Assembly (NCBI GenBank): GCA_934141615.1 | Contig: CAKPCM010000009.1 | Coordinates: 1 to 28,691 of the forward strand | DNA length: 28,691 nucleotides | DNA from: an uncultured Bacilli bacterium | Lineage (GTDB): Bacteria > Bacillota_I > Bacilli_A > RF39 > UBA660 | Reading direction: 5' to 3' | In this document: positions 1-6,629 of the stretch, in pieces | How the letters are laid out: every line of letters begins with the position of its first letter | Numbering within the stretch: position 1 is the first letter of the stretch | Program-made: the position numbers and the translations under genes | Notes under the pieces: generated by a model | What the model was told of the DNA's origin: nothing | Database searches by the model: none | Seen by the model: the letters and a program-made list of their open reading frames with translations, nothing else

Positions 1-462
1 TTTAACCTTAGCAAACTAAGGTACGATAAAATAATAATAATGACCGATGCCGATGTTGATGGATCACATATTAGAGTATTATTATTAACATTATTTTATA
101 GATTTTTTAGACCAATTGTTGAAGCAGGACACGTATATGCCGCTCAGCCACCTCTTTTCTGCATAAAACACGGTAAAACAATTAAATATGTGTTAAATGA
201 AGAGGAAAGAGATGCATATTTGGCAACCCTAAACCCAAATACAAAGTATGACATGATGCGTATGAAAGGTTTAGGTGAAATGGACGCTGAAGAATTAAAC
301 GAAACAACAATGGATATAAATACACGTGTATTAAGAAAAATAACTGTTGAAGATGCTATGGCAGCAGATGAAGTATTTAATAAATTGATGGGTGAAGAAG
401 TAGAACCTAGACGTAAGTTTATTGAAGAAAACGCTGTATACGTAGAAAATTTGGATGTCTAA
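1..462 (+). CDS. gyrB: DNA gyrase subunit B, C-terminal part (5' end outside window)
   Basis: This is the last 153 codons of the ATPase subunit of DNA gyrase, which works with GyrA to introduce negative supercoils. The reading frame is open from base 1. It enters in the TOPRIM domain with KLRYDKIIIMTDADVDGSHI, whose DxDxD aspartates (residues about 15-19 of the fragment) bind the catalytic magnesium. The C-terminal MKGLGEMDAEEL motif is also present. The ATG at base 40 lies inside the TOPRIM motif and is not a real start. The stop is followed 14 bases later by gyrA, whose ribosome binding site overlaps the end of gyrB, so the two are cotranscribed as in most Firmicutes. ParE of topoisomerase IV is a close relative, but the gyrA neighbour and oriC-type context favour GyrB. 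Confidence 0.97.
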   Translation, partial: FNLSKLRYDKIIIMTDADVDGSHIRVLLLTLFYRFFRPIVEAGHVYAAQPPLFCIKHGKTIKYVLNEEERDAYLATLNPNTKYDMMRMKGLGEMDAEELNETTMDINTRVLRKITVEDAMAADEVFNKLMGEEVEPRRKFIEENAVYVENLDV

Positions 463-476
463 GGAGGTGAAATAAA

Positions 477-2969
477 ATGGATCATAGTAGAGATAGATTG
501 GAACATAATAACATAGTTGATGAAGTAAAAACTTCCTTTTTGGAATATTCAATGAGTGTAATAGTATCACGTGCCCTACCAGATTTAAGAGATGGTTTAA
601 AACCTGTTCATAGAAGAATTTTATATTCTATGTATGAATCTGGATATACACCTGATAAACCACATAAAAAATCGGCGAGAATCGTCGGTGATGTAATGGG
701 TAAATACCATCCACATGGTGATTCTTCAATATATGAAGCAATGGTACGTATGGCTCAAGACTTTTCATATCGTTATATGTTGGTTGATGGACACGGAAAC
801 TTTGGTAACATAGAAGGATATGGGGCAGCAGCAATGCGTTATACAGAATCTAGATTATCAAAAATATCATTAGAATTATTAAGAGATATCAATAAAGATA
901 CGGTAGATTTTGTGCCAAACTTTGATGAATCTGAAAAAGAACCAGCCATTTTACCTTCAAGATTTCCTAATATATTAGTAAACGGAACGATGGGAATAGC
1001 AGTTGGTATGGCAACAAATATTCCACCACATAATTTATCAGAAGTTATAGATGGTTGTGTTGCTTACATTGATAATCCTGAAATAGATACATTAGGATTG
1101 ATGCAATATATTAAAGGTCCTGATTTTCCAACTGGAGGTATAATCCTTGGAAATAAAGGAATAAAACAAGCATATGAAACTGGTCGTGGTTCAATTACCA
1201 TAAGAAGTAAGGCAAGAATAGAAGAAAAAAATGGTCGTAATTATATAATTGTTGATGAAGTTCCTTATGGCGTAAATACCCAAGAACTTAAAAATAAAGT
1301 TGCGGATTTAGTACACAATAAGGTTTTAGATGGTATATCTGATTATCATACTGACCTTAAAGATGGTGTAAAAATAACAATTACACTAAAGAAAGATGCA
1401 AACCCACAAGTTGTATTAAATAATTTATATAAACATACTGCTTTTCAATCAAACTTTGGTATTATTTTCTTAATGTTAGATAATGGAACTCCAAAAACAT
1501 TAGGATTAAGAGACATAATTTCAAAATATATAGATTATCAAAAAGAAGTAATTATAAGAAGAACTAGATTTGATCTTAAAAAGGCAGAAAACAGGGTTCA
1601 TATATTAGAAGGTTATAAAATAGCTCTAGATAATATCGATGAAGTTATTAAAATCATTAAAGAAGCTGAAAGTGATGTAGTAGCTAAAGAAAAATTAATA
1701 AGTAGATTTGGTTTTTCACAAGTTCAAGCCGATAATATTCTAGAATTAAAACTTCGTAGATTAACAGGATTAGAAAGAAGTAAAATCGAAGCAGAATTAC
1801 AAGATTTGTTAAAATTAATCGAAGAATTAAAAACAATATTATCAAGTGATGCAAATGTTTTAGCAGTTGTAAGAAAAGAATTACTTGAAGTTAAAAACAA
1901 ATTTGGTGATGAAAGAAAAACTTCTATTGATATGACAGCTATTGATTATATTGAAGATGAATCGTTAATTCCTGTTGAAGATATAGTTGTTGCATTAACT
2001 CATAAGGGATATATCAAGAGAATGCCAACAGATACTTATAAGCTTCAAAATAAAGGTGGAGTAGGAATTAAAGGTATGTCTACAAATGATGAGGATTTTG
2101 TTGAAATACTTAAGTCAGGAACTACTCATAATCATGTATTATTCTTTACTAATAAGGGTAAGGTTTATAGAATTAAAGGTTATGAAATACCGGAATTTTC
2201 AAGACATTCAAAAGGATTACCAATAATTAATCTATTACCAATAGAAAAAGATGAAAAAATAAATAATATCTTATTGGATAATGGAGATGAAGAAAATAAA
2301 TATTTAGTAATTACAACAAAAAACGGATTGATAAAACGTACAGATGTTAGTGAATTCGAAAATATTAGAAAAAATGGTAAGATTGCAATAACTCTAAAAG
2401 AAAACGATGAAGTATTATCTGTTCACTTTACTAATGGTAATGATGATGTAGTAATAGCATCAAATAATGGTAGAATGATAAGATTTAATGAAAACGAAAT
2501 AAGAGTTATGGGAAGAACCGCAAGTGGAGTTAAAGGTATTGAATTATCTAACGATTGTTTCTGTGTTGGTTCAGAAATAGCTAAGGAAGGTCAAGATATA
2601 TTAGTTGTTACTGAAAAAGGATACGGAAAAAGAACAGATGTAAATGAATATAGATTAACCCACCGTGGAAGTAAAGGTGTTAAAACATTAAATATTACTG
2701 ATAAAAATGGTACAATAGTAGCATTTAAGACTGTAACTGACGATAAAGACTTAATGATTATTACTGACCAAGGTATTGTTATTAGAATCTCAGCTGATAA
2801 AGTATCAAGAATGAGTAGAGTAACACAGGGTGTTAGATTAATGAATTTAAGAGAAGGTCAAAAAGTTGCAACTGTATCAGTAGTTGAAAAAGATGAAGAA
2901 AACACCAATGAAAATGAAGCAACATCAAATGATACTTCAGAAAAAGAAACAAAAGAGGCTAGTGAATAG
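477..2969 (+). CDS. gyrA: DNA gyrase subunit A
   Basis: GyrA is the DNA breakage-reunion subunit of gyrase. The protein has 830 residues, a normal length. The catalytic tyrosine is Y122 in the AAAMRYTES motif. The quinolone-resistance region reads GDSSIYEA at residues 81-88, with the sensitive-type serine at position 83. The C-terminal beta-pinwheel carries a degenerate GyrA box, QNKGGVG, at 524-530, which wraps DNA and separates gyrase from topoisomerase IV. The tail (about 805-830) is Glu/Asn/Thr rich and probably disordered. The start has a strong AAGGAGGTGA ribosome binding site at 462-471. The stop codon lies inside a terminator hairpin, so the gyrBA unit ends here. ParC is the alternative but is less likely beside gyrB with a recognisable GyrA box. 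Confidence 0.97.
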   Translation: MDHSRDRLEHNNIVDEVKTSFLEYSMSVIVSRALPDLRDGLKPVHRRILYSMYESGYTPDKPHKKSARIVGDVMGKYHPHGDSSIYEAMVRMAQDFSYRYMLVDGHGNFGNIEGYGAAAMRYTESRLSKISLELLRDINKDTVDFVPNFDESEKEPAILPSRFPNILVNGTMGIAVGMATNIPPHNLSEVIDGCVAYIDNPEIDTLGLMQYIKGPDFPTGGIILGNKGIKQAYETGRGSITIRSKARIEEKNGRNYIIVDEVPYGVNTQELKNKVADLVHNKVLDGISDYHTDLKDGVKITITLKKDANPQVVLNNLYKHTAFQSNFGIIFLMLDNGTPKTLGLRDIISKYIDYQKEVIIRRTRFDLKKAENRVHILEGYKIALDNIDEVIKIIKEAESDVVAKEKLISRFGFSQVQADNILELKLRRLTGLERSKIEAELQDLLKLIEELKTILSSDANVLAVVRKELLEVKNKFGDERKTSIDMTAIDYIEDESLIPVEDIVVALTHKGYIKRMPTDTYKLQNKGGVGIKGMSTNDEDFVEILKSGTTHNHVLFFTNKGKVYRIKGYEIPEFSRHSKGLPIINLLPIEKDEKINNILLDNGDEENKYLVITTKNGLIKRTDVSEFENIRKNGKIAITLKENDEVLSVHFTNGNDDVVIASNNGRMIRFNENEIRVMGRTASGVKGIELSNDCFCVGSEIAKEGQDILVVTEKGYGKRTDVNEYRLTHRGSKGVKTLNITDKNGTIVAFKTVTDDKDLMIITDQGIVIRISADKVSRMSRVTQGVRLMNLREGQKVATVSVVEKDEENTNENEATSNDTSEKETKEASE

Positions 2970-2979
2970 TCTCTTTTTT
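2951..2979 (+). terminator. Rho-independent terminator of gyrBA
   Basis: The 5' arm AAAAGAGGCTA (2951-2961) pairs with TAGTCTCTTTT (2967-2977) around a 5-base loop, with one G-U wobble, and runs into a T tract. It overlaps the gyrA stop codon (2967-2969). Confidence 0.85.
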
Positions 2980-2984
2980 ATTGA

Positions 2985-3000
2985 TGTTCCACGTGAAACA
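2985..3000 (+). promoter_or_regulatory. parS site 1 (ParB/Spo0J binding)
   Basis: TGTTCCACGTGAAACA matches the Bacillus parS consensus TGTTNCACGTGAAACA at every position. It lies just downstream of the gyrA terminator. ParB loads here as a CTP-dependent clamp and spreads to recruit SMC and organise the origin. Confidence 0.93.
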
Positions 3001-3030
3001 TAGGTATATAAAATAAATATCAAAATAAAC

Positions 3031-3059
3031 TTGCTAAAATTTAAATAATATAATAAAAT
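3031..3059 (+). promoter_or_regulatory. sigma-A type promoter of the SRP RNA
   Basis: The -35 box TTGCTA (3031-3036) and the -10 box TAAAAT (3054-3059) are separated by 17 bases. The predicted start is near base 3066, the first base of the SRP RNA closing stem. Confidence 0.7.
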
Positions 3060-3063
3060 AATA

Positions 3064-3142
3064 TTGCACAACAGGAATGTTAGAACCAGGTCAGGATCGA
3101 GAGATAGCAGCCTTAATAACCTCTTTCTGTGTGTGCTTTTAT
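3064..3142 (+). ncRNA. ffs: Signal recognition particle RNA (small 4.5S-like type)
   Basis: This is the RNA core of the signal recognition particle, which pairs with Ffh to target membrane and secreted proteins to FtsY. The universally conserved apical domain is visible: ACCAGGTCAGG (3085-3095), an AUC/GAU stem capped by a GAGA tetraloop (3096-3105), then AGCAGCC (3106-3112). In E. coli the same position has UCC-GGAA-GGA, so the change keeps both pairing and the GNRA loop. The closing stem is GCACA-ACAG (3066-3074) against CTGTGTGTGC (3127-3136), followed by a T-rich stretch that should end transcription. The roughly 75-base length fits the short form that lacks the Alu domain found in B. subtilis scRNA. 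Its position upstream of dnaX is the usual Firmicute one. The exact ends are estimates. Confidence 0.93.
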
Positions 3143-3156
3143 TTTACACAAAATAA

Positions 3157-3172
3157 TGTTCCACGTGAAACA
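3157..3172 (+). promoter_or_regulatory. parS site 2
   Basis: TGTTCCACGTGAAACA is a full match to the parS consensus. It is the first element of the 46-bp tandem repeat, just downstream of the SRP RNA. Confidence 0.93.
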
Positions 3173-3202
3173 TAGGTATATAAAAATAAAATGAAAGGGC
3201 AA

Positions 3203-3218
3203 TGTTCCACGTGAAACA
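3203..3218 (+). promoter_or_regulatory. parS site 3
   Basis: TGTTCCACGTGAAACA is a full match to the parS consensus. It heads the second 46-bp repeat unit, exactly 46 bases after site 2. Confidence 0.93.
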
Positions 3219-3247
3219 TAGGTATATAAAAATAAAATGAAAGGGCA

Positions 3248-3691
3248 ATGTTCCACGTGAAACATAGTATTAAATATCATATGCAGGGAAAATATTATGA
3301 AGAAATAATAAAATTAGCTAAAAAAGCCTACAAAAAAGGAGAAGTACCAGTTGGTGCAATTGTAGTAAAAGACGGCAAGATACTTTCAAAGGCATATAAT
3401 AGAGTTGAAAAAGATAGAAATGCAACTATGCATGCAGAAATCTTAGCTATTAAAAAGGCATCTAAAAAAATAAAAAACTGGAGATTAAATAATTGCGAAA
3501 TGTATGTAACATTAGAACCTTGTATGATGTGTACTGCAGCAATAGAATTAAGTAGAATAAAAAAAGTACATTATTTGCTTAAAAGAGATAAGGAAATAAT
3601 AAAAAACAAAGAAAAATATATTTATGAAGAAACTGAATCTAAACAAGTGATTTTAGAACTATTACAATCATTTTTTAAAAGTAAAAGATAA
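3248..3691 (+). CDS. tadA: tRNA-specific adenosine deaminase TadA
   Basis: TadA deaminates adenosine 34 of tRNA-Arg(ACG) to inosine, so that one tRNA can read CGU, CGC and CGA. The zinc site is complete: the HAE motif (His62 and Glu64 from this start) and PCMMC (Cys92 and Cys95). The start is uncertain. The ATG at 3248 lies at a parS site and its GAAAGG is only 3 bases away, closer than usual. The ATG at 3281 gives a 136-residue protein whose first residues (MQGKYYEEIIKLAKKA) align with the usual family N-terminus, but no ribosome binding site is visible before it. The longer form is listed and the shorter is equally plausible. The gene sits between the SRP RNA and dnaX, as in B. subtilis (yaaJ). 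Its terminator is built on a parS site. Confidence 0.93.
   Translation: MFHVKHSIKYHMQGKYYEEIIKLAKKAYKKGEVPVGAIVVKDGKILSKAYNRVEKDRNATMHAEILAIKKASKKIKNWRLNNCEMYVTLEPCMMCTAAIELSRIKKVHYLLKRDKEIIKNKEKYIYEETESKQVILELLQSFFKSKR
3249..3264 (+). promoter_or_regulatory. parS site 4, overlapping the tadA start
   Basis: TGTTCCACGTGAAACA is a full match. The A before it completes an ATG at 3248, so if tadA begins there its first residues (MFHVKH) are encoded by parS. Confidence 0.93.
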
Positions 3692-3721
3692 GCAATGTTC
3701 CACGTGAAACATTGCTTTTTT
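3690..3721 (+). terminator. tadA terminator built on a parS site
   Basis: AAGCAATGTT (3690-3699) pairs with AACATTGCTT (3708-3717) and is followed by a T run. The loop CCACGTGA is the centre of parS, itself nearly palindromic, so the stem can extend further with one mismatch. The hairpin overlaps the tadA stop (3689-3691). Confidence 0.85.
3696..3711 (+). promoter_or_regulatory. parS site 5, inside the tadA terminator
   Basis: TGTTCCACGTGAAACA is a full consensus match. It is extended on both sides by the complementary AAGCAA and TTGCTT, turning the near-palindrome into a terminator stem. Confidence 0.93.
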
Positions 3722-3723
3722 AG

Positions 3724-3752
3724 TTTAAAAACATAACTTAAAATGTTATAAT
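3724..3752 (+). promoter_or_regulatory. Promoter of dnaX
   Basis: An extended -10 element, TGT followed by TATAAT (3744-3752), has a weak -35 box TTTAAA (3724-3729) 17 bases upstream. The predicted leader is only about 13 bases, starting just before the GAGGTGG ribosome binding site. Confidence 0.7.
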
Positions 3753-3771
3753 ATATAACAGAGGTGGTTGT

Positions 3772-5472
3772 ATGGCATATCAAACATTATATAGAAAATA
3801 TAGACCTAAAACGTTTGAATTAGTATATGGACAAGATGTAATAGTAAAAACATTAAAAAATGTTATTAAAAATGATAAATTAAGTCATGCGTACTTATTT
3901 ACAGGGCCTAGAGGAACTGGTAAAACGAGTAGCGCAAAATTGTTTGCAAAAGCTATTAACTGTTTAAATAATAAAGATGGAGATGCTTGTAATGAATGTG
4001 AAAATTGCAAATCATTTAATAACAACAGTAATCCCGATATAATTGAAATAGATGCTGCATCAAATAATGGTGTAGATGAGATAAGAGAAATAAAAAATAA
4101 GGTTAGTCTAGTTCCGTCTATGTCAAAATATAAAGTATATATAATCGATGAAGTTCATATGCTTTCAATTGGTGCATTTAATGCGTTATTAAAAACATTA
4201 GAAGAACCACCGGAATATATAATATTTATATTAGCTACGACAGAACCGCAAAAGATTCCAGCTACCATAATTTCTAGATGTCAAAGATTTGATTTTAAAA
4301 GTATATCGCATGATAAAATGAAACAATGTCTTGAAAATATTATTTCAAAAGAAAATATAACCATAGATGATGGTGCAATTGAAGAAATAATAAATAATTC
4401 TAAGGGTGGAATGAGAGACGCTATAGGACTATTGGATCAAGCATCAGCATTTTGCAATAATAATATAACAGCAAACGACATAGAAGAATTGTCTGGAAAT
4501 ATATCAATTAAACAAATAAGAACATTTTTATCAAATATTATGCAAAAAGAATATAATGTGATATTTGATACGATATCTAATTATTCATCAAACGGAAAAG
4601 ATTTTGCATTGATTTGTGAAAAAATAATTAATTATATTAGGAAAGGCATACTATACAAGAAGAAAATTAATATAGATAAAATACCTGATGAAGATAAAAA
4701 TATATTTGATAAATTGTCTGATACCGATTTGTATGATTTAATAGATTATTTATCCGATACATTGGTTAAGGTGAAAAATAGTTATCAAAAAGAATTAACG
4801 TTCGAAGTACAAATGATTCAAATGATCGATAAGATATTTAATAAAGAAAGTAATGTTTCACGTGAAACATTACATAATGAACCAATTAAAATTGATGTTC
4901 CACGTGAAACATCAATAAAAGAAAGAAAAAATAATAATGAAATAAGTGAAAATAAGGTAGAAAATGCCGATGTTCCACGTGAAACATTGAAATCAGAAAA
5001 TAAAATAGATAGTGTTATAGAAGAATTGAAAAATGTTAGGATAAATAATATTTTAAAGAATGCAACAAAGCAAAATATAACATTTATAAAAGATTTATGG
5101 CCTAATATTAATGAATATCTTATAAATGAAAAATATAAGATGGTAGCGGGTATGTTAGTTAATGCAACTCCTGTCGCAGCATCAAAGAAGGGAATAATAA
5201 TAACTTTACCATTAGAATCAAGTATTTCTAGAATAGAAAAAGAATATGATAATAGTAAAGAATTATTAAATGAAATATATAACGAAAACTACAAAGTAGT
5301 ATATATTTCTGAACAATATTGGAAAAAAGTAAGACCTGAATTTGTAGAAAAAACTAAAAACGGAGAATTACAAATTATAGATGAGTCTGAAGTGCTAGAT
5401 AAATTAAAAAAAATAAATGATAAAAACTTAGTAGAAGAGTTTAATGAATTAATTGAAATGGAGGAAAATTAA
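3772..5472 (+). CDS. dnaX: DNA polymerase III subunits gamma/tau
   Basis: DnaX is the motor subunit of the clamp loader that places the beta sliding clamp on DNA. The AAA+ module is complete: Walker A GPRGTGKTS at 45-53, a four-cysteine zinc site (C64, C73, C76, C79), Walker B IIDEVH at 124-129, sensor 1 LATTEPQ, and the SRC arginine-finger motif. A C-terminal tau-type domain follows from about residue 410. The length of 566 is close to that of B. subtilis DnaX. The linker (about 360-410) is charged and Asn-rich, and contains three copies of (N/D)V(P/S)RET at 361-366, 375-380 and 400-405, each encoded by a parS site. This linker is probably exposed and tolerant of sequence change. The gene ends 1 base before ybaB, whose ribosome binding site lies within dnaX. 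Confidence 0.97.
   Translation: MAYQTLYRKYRPKTFELVYGQDVIVKTLKNVIKNDKLSHAYLFTGPRGTGKTSSAKLFAKAINCLNNKDGDACNECENCKSFNNNSNPDIIEIDAASNNGVDEIREIKNKVSLVPSMSKYKVYIIDEVHMLSIGAFNALLKTLEEPPEYIIFILATTEPQKIPATIISRCQRFDFKSISHDKMKQCLENIISKENITIDDGAIEEIINNSKGGMRDAIGLLDQASAFCNNNITANDIEELSGNISIKQIRTFLSNIMQKEYNVIFDTISNYSSNGKDFALICEKIINYIRKGILYKKKINIDKIPDEDKNIFDKLSDTDLYDLIDYLSDTLVKVKNSYQKELTFEVQMIQMIDKIFNKESNVSRETLHNEPIKIDVPRETSIKERKNNNEISENKVENADVPRETLKSENKIDSVIEELKNVRINNILKNATKQNITFIKDLWPNINEYLINEKYKMVAGMLVNATPVAASKKGIIITLPLESSISRIEKEYDNSKELLNEIYNENYKVVYISEQYWKKVRPEFVEKTKNGELQIIDESEVLDKLKKINDKNLVEEFNELIEMEEN
4854..4869 (+). promoter_or_regulatory. parS site 6, inside dnaX
   Basis: TGTTTCACGTGAAACA is the perfectly palindromic parS variant. 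It encodes the N361-T366 peptide NVSRET of DnaX. Confidence 0.93.
4896..4911 (+). promoter_or_regulatory. parS site 7, inside dnaX
   Basis: TGTTCCACGTGAAACA is a full consensus match. It encodes DVPRET at DnaX residues 375-380, in the same codon phase as site 6. Confidence 0.93.
4971..4986 (+). promoter_or_regulatory. parS site 8, inside dnaX
   Basis: TGTTCCACGTGAAACA is a full consensus match. It encodes DVPRET at DnaX residues 400-405, again in the same codon phase. It is the last parS site seen in the window. Confidence 0.93.
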
Positions 5473-5473
5473 A

Positions 5474-5770
5474 ATGAATTTACAAGCTTTAATGAAACAA
5501 GCACAATCAATGCAAAAAAATATAATGGACAGCAAGAAAAAAATAGATGAAATGACTTTTACTGGAAAATCAGAATTAGTAGAAGTTAAAATGAATGGAA
5601 AAAGAGAGGTATTATCTGTTGAAATTAAATCTGATGAATTAGAAAAAGACGATTTAGAAATATTAGAAGATATGATTAAAATAGCAACAAATGATGCTTT
5701 AAAACAAATAGAAAAAGAAGTAAATGATAAATTAGGAAGTCAAGCCGGGGCTTTAGGAGGACTTCTATAA
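5474..5770 (+). CDS. ybaB: YbaB/EbfC family nucleoid-associated protein
   Basis: This is a small dimeric DNA-binding protein of 98 residues, almost always encoded between dnaX and recR. The N-terminal helix (MNLQALMKQAQSMQKN) and the glycine-rich end (SQAGALGGLL) are typical of the family. The ATG at 5474 was chosen because GGAGG at 5460-5464 sits 9 bases upstream and the family begins with this NLQALMKQA pattern. A start at 5453 would add seven unrelated residues. The gene follows dnaX by 1 base and precedes recR by 16 bases, so the three are one operon. Its precise role in replication or repair is not settled in the family. Confidence 0.95.
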   Translation: MNLQALMKQAQSMQKNIMDSKKKIDEMTFTGKSELVEVKMNGKREVLSVEIKSDELEKDDLEILEDMIKIATNDALKQIEKEVNDKLGSQAGALGGLL

Positions 5771-5786
5771 ACAGGAGTAGGTAACA

Positions 5787-6386
5787 ATGAATTATCCAAA
5801 GAGTTTTCAAGAATTAATTGATTGTTTTAAATTATTACCAGGCGTAGGCACAAAAACAGCTGAAAGATATGCCTTTTCTTTATTAAACTTAGATGAAGAA
5901 AAAACGCAAGAATTTAGTAATATTATTGAAAATATAAAGAAAAATATTACTACTTGTCCTAATTGTGGATGTATGTCAGAAGCAAACAAATGTTTAATTT
6001 GTGATGACGAAAGTAGGCAAAAGGATATAATTTGTGTAGTAGAAAGTCAAAAAAACGTATTTATATTTGAAAAATTAGGTGTTTTCAGATGTAAATATCA
6101 CGTTTTGGGAGGCTTGATATCACCTATGGATGGTATTAATCCTGAAGATTTATCAATTAGTAAATTAATTGAAAGAATAAAAAAAGAAAAAATAAATGAA
6201 ATAATTTTGGCGTTAAGACCTGGAATAGAGGGCAATACGACGTCTTTATACATAACAAAGCTGTTAGAGGGTTCTGGAGTTAAGGTAACTCAAATAGCTC
6301 AAGGAGTACCTATGGGAGCAGATATGGAATACTTAGATGCTTTAACTCTTGAAATGGCTGTTGAAAACAGAAACGAAGTATCATAA
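5787..6386 (+). CDS. recR: Recombination mediator protein RecR
   Basis: RecR works with RecO, and with RecF at gaps, to load RecA on single-stranded DNA. All domains are present in 199 residues: a helix-hairpin-helix (LPGVGTKTAERYAF, 17-30), a C4 zinc finger (C57, C60, C69, C72), a TOPRIM domain (about 80-175) and a C-terminal Walker-B-like segment (EYLDALTLEMA). A ribosome binding site, AGGAGTAGG, lies about 7 bases before the start. The stop codon overlaps a possible sigma-E -35 element of the following bofA-like gene. Confidence 0.97.
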   Translation: MNYPKSFQELIDCFKLLPGVGTKTAERYAFSLLNLDEEKTQEFSNIIENIKKNITTCPNCGCMSEANKCLICDDESRQKDIICVVESQKNVFIFEKLGVFRCKYHVLGGLISPMDGINPEDLSISKLIERIKKEKINEIILALRPGIEGNTTSLYITKLLEGSGVKVTQIAQGVPMGADMEYLDALTLEMAVENRNEVS

Positions 6387-6409
6387 TTATAAAATATCAA
6401 ACATATTTT
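6381..6409 (+). promoter_or_regulatory. Possible sigma-E type promoter of bofA
   Basis: TCATAAT (6381-6387) matches 6 of 7 positions of the B. subtilis sigma-E -35 consensus KMATATT. After a 14-base spacer, CATATTTT (6402-6409) matches 6 of 8 of the -10 consensus CATACAHT. In B. subtilis bofA is sigma-E controlled. Such matches are easily found by chance in DNA this AT-rich. Confidence 0.4.
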
Positions 6410-6426
6410 CTATTAGAGGTGAAAAT

Positions 6427-6615
6427 ATGTTAAAATTTATATTCAAAGTAGTAAAAAAAGTAATAGTCGGAATGATTTTGTTGTTTGCTTATAACACTTT
6501 TTTATCATCATTAAATCTAATGATACCAATAAATGTTATAACAATAGTAGTTGCAAGTTTATTTGATGTACCAGGAATCATTGGATTAGCAGTATTTTTG
6601 CTCTTGAATTATTAA
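6427..6615 (+). CDS. bofA: BofA-like pro-sigma-K processing inhibitor
   Basis: This is a 62-residue integral membrane protein with two hydrophobic segments (about 11-30 and 36-60). The PINVITIVVASLFDVPGIIGL segment is the hallmark of the BofA family, and the gene sits right after recR as in B. subtilis. BofA holds the intramembrane protease SpoIVFB inactive in the outer forespore membrane until the forespore signal arrives, which times sigma-K activation. The start at 6427 has AGAGGTG 5 bases upstream. A longer frame from 6349 overlaps recR and lacks a ribosome binding site. The assignment rests on sequence pattern and synteny. SpoIVFB itself is not in this window. Confidence 0.85.
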   Translation: MLKFIFKVVKKVIVGMILLFAYNTFLSSLNLMIPINVITIVVASLFDVPGIIGLAVFLLLNY

Positions 6616-6629
6616 AAGAAGGTGAGTAC

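Larger units (their letters stand above)
3157..3267 (+). repeat. 46-bp tandem repeat carrying parS
   Basis: Two consecutive 46-bp units (3157-3202 and 3203-3248) are identical as read. A third copy starts at 3249 but matches only for its first 19 bases. Each unit begins with a 16-bp parS site, continues AGGTATATAAAAATAAAATG and ends AAAGGGCA just before the next ATG. A diverged relative of the first part follows parS site 1 (2985-3016). The array runs into the tadA start. Confidence 0.9.

Noticed and set aside
331..570. 79-codon minus-strand open frame across the gyrB-gyrA junction
   Set aside because: It is antisense to two certain genes, has no ribosome binding site or family pattern, and is explained by AT-rich codon use on the other strand. 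The same holds for other minus-strand frames, such as those inside gyrA, pth, yabG and the giant surface protein.
568..573. CACGTG core in gyrA that could be another parS
   Set aside because: The flanks (AGTAT before, CCCTA after) do not match TGTTN...AAACA. Only the palindromic core is shared. CACGTG cores at about 323 and 21316 also fail.
717..741. Possible quinolone-resistance change in GyrA
   Set aside because: Serine is kept at position 83, and Glu at 87 is common in Gram-positive GyrA, so no resistance change is supported.
3096..3105. SRP RNA apical loop that looked unusual
   Set aside because: AUC-GAGA-GAU replaces the common UCC-GGAA-GGA but keeps a 3-bp stem and a GNRA tetraloop, so it is an ordinary covarying variant.
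6349..6426. N-terminal extension of the BofA-like frame into recR
   Set aside because: The extra 26 residues are recR sequence read in another frame, without a ribosome binding site. The ATG at 6427 has AGAGGTG in the right place and matches the family length.
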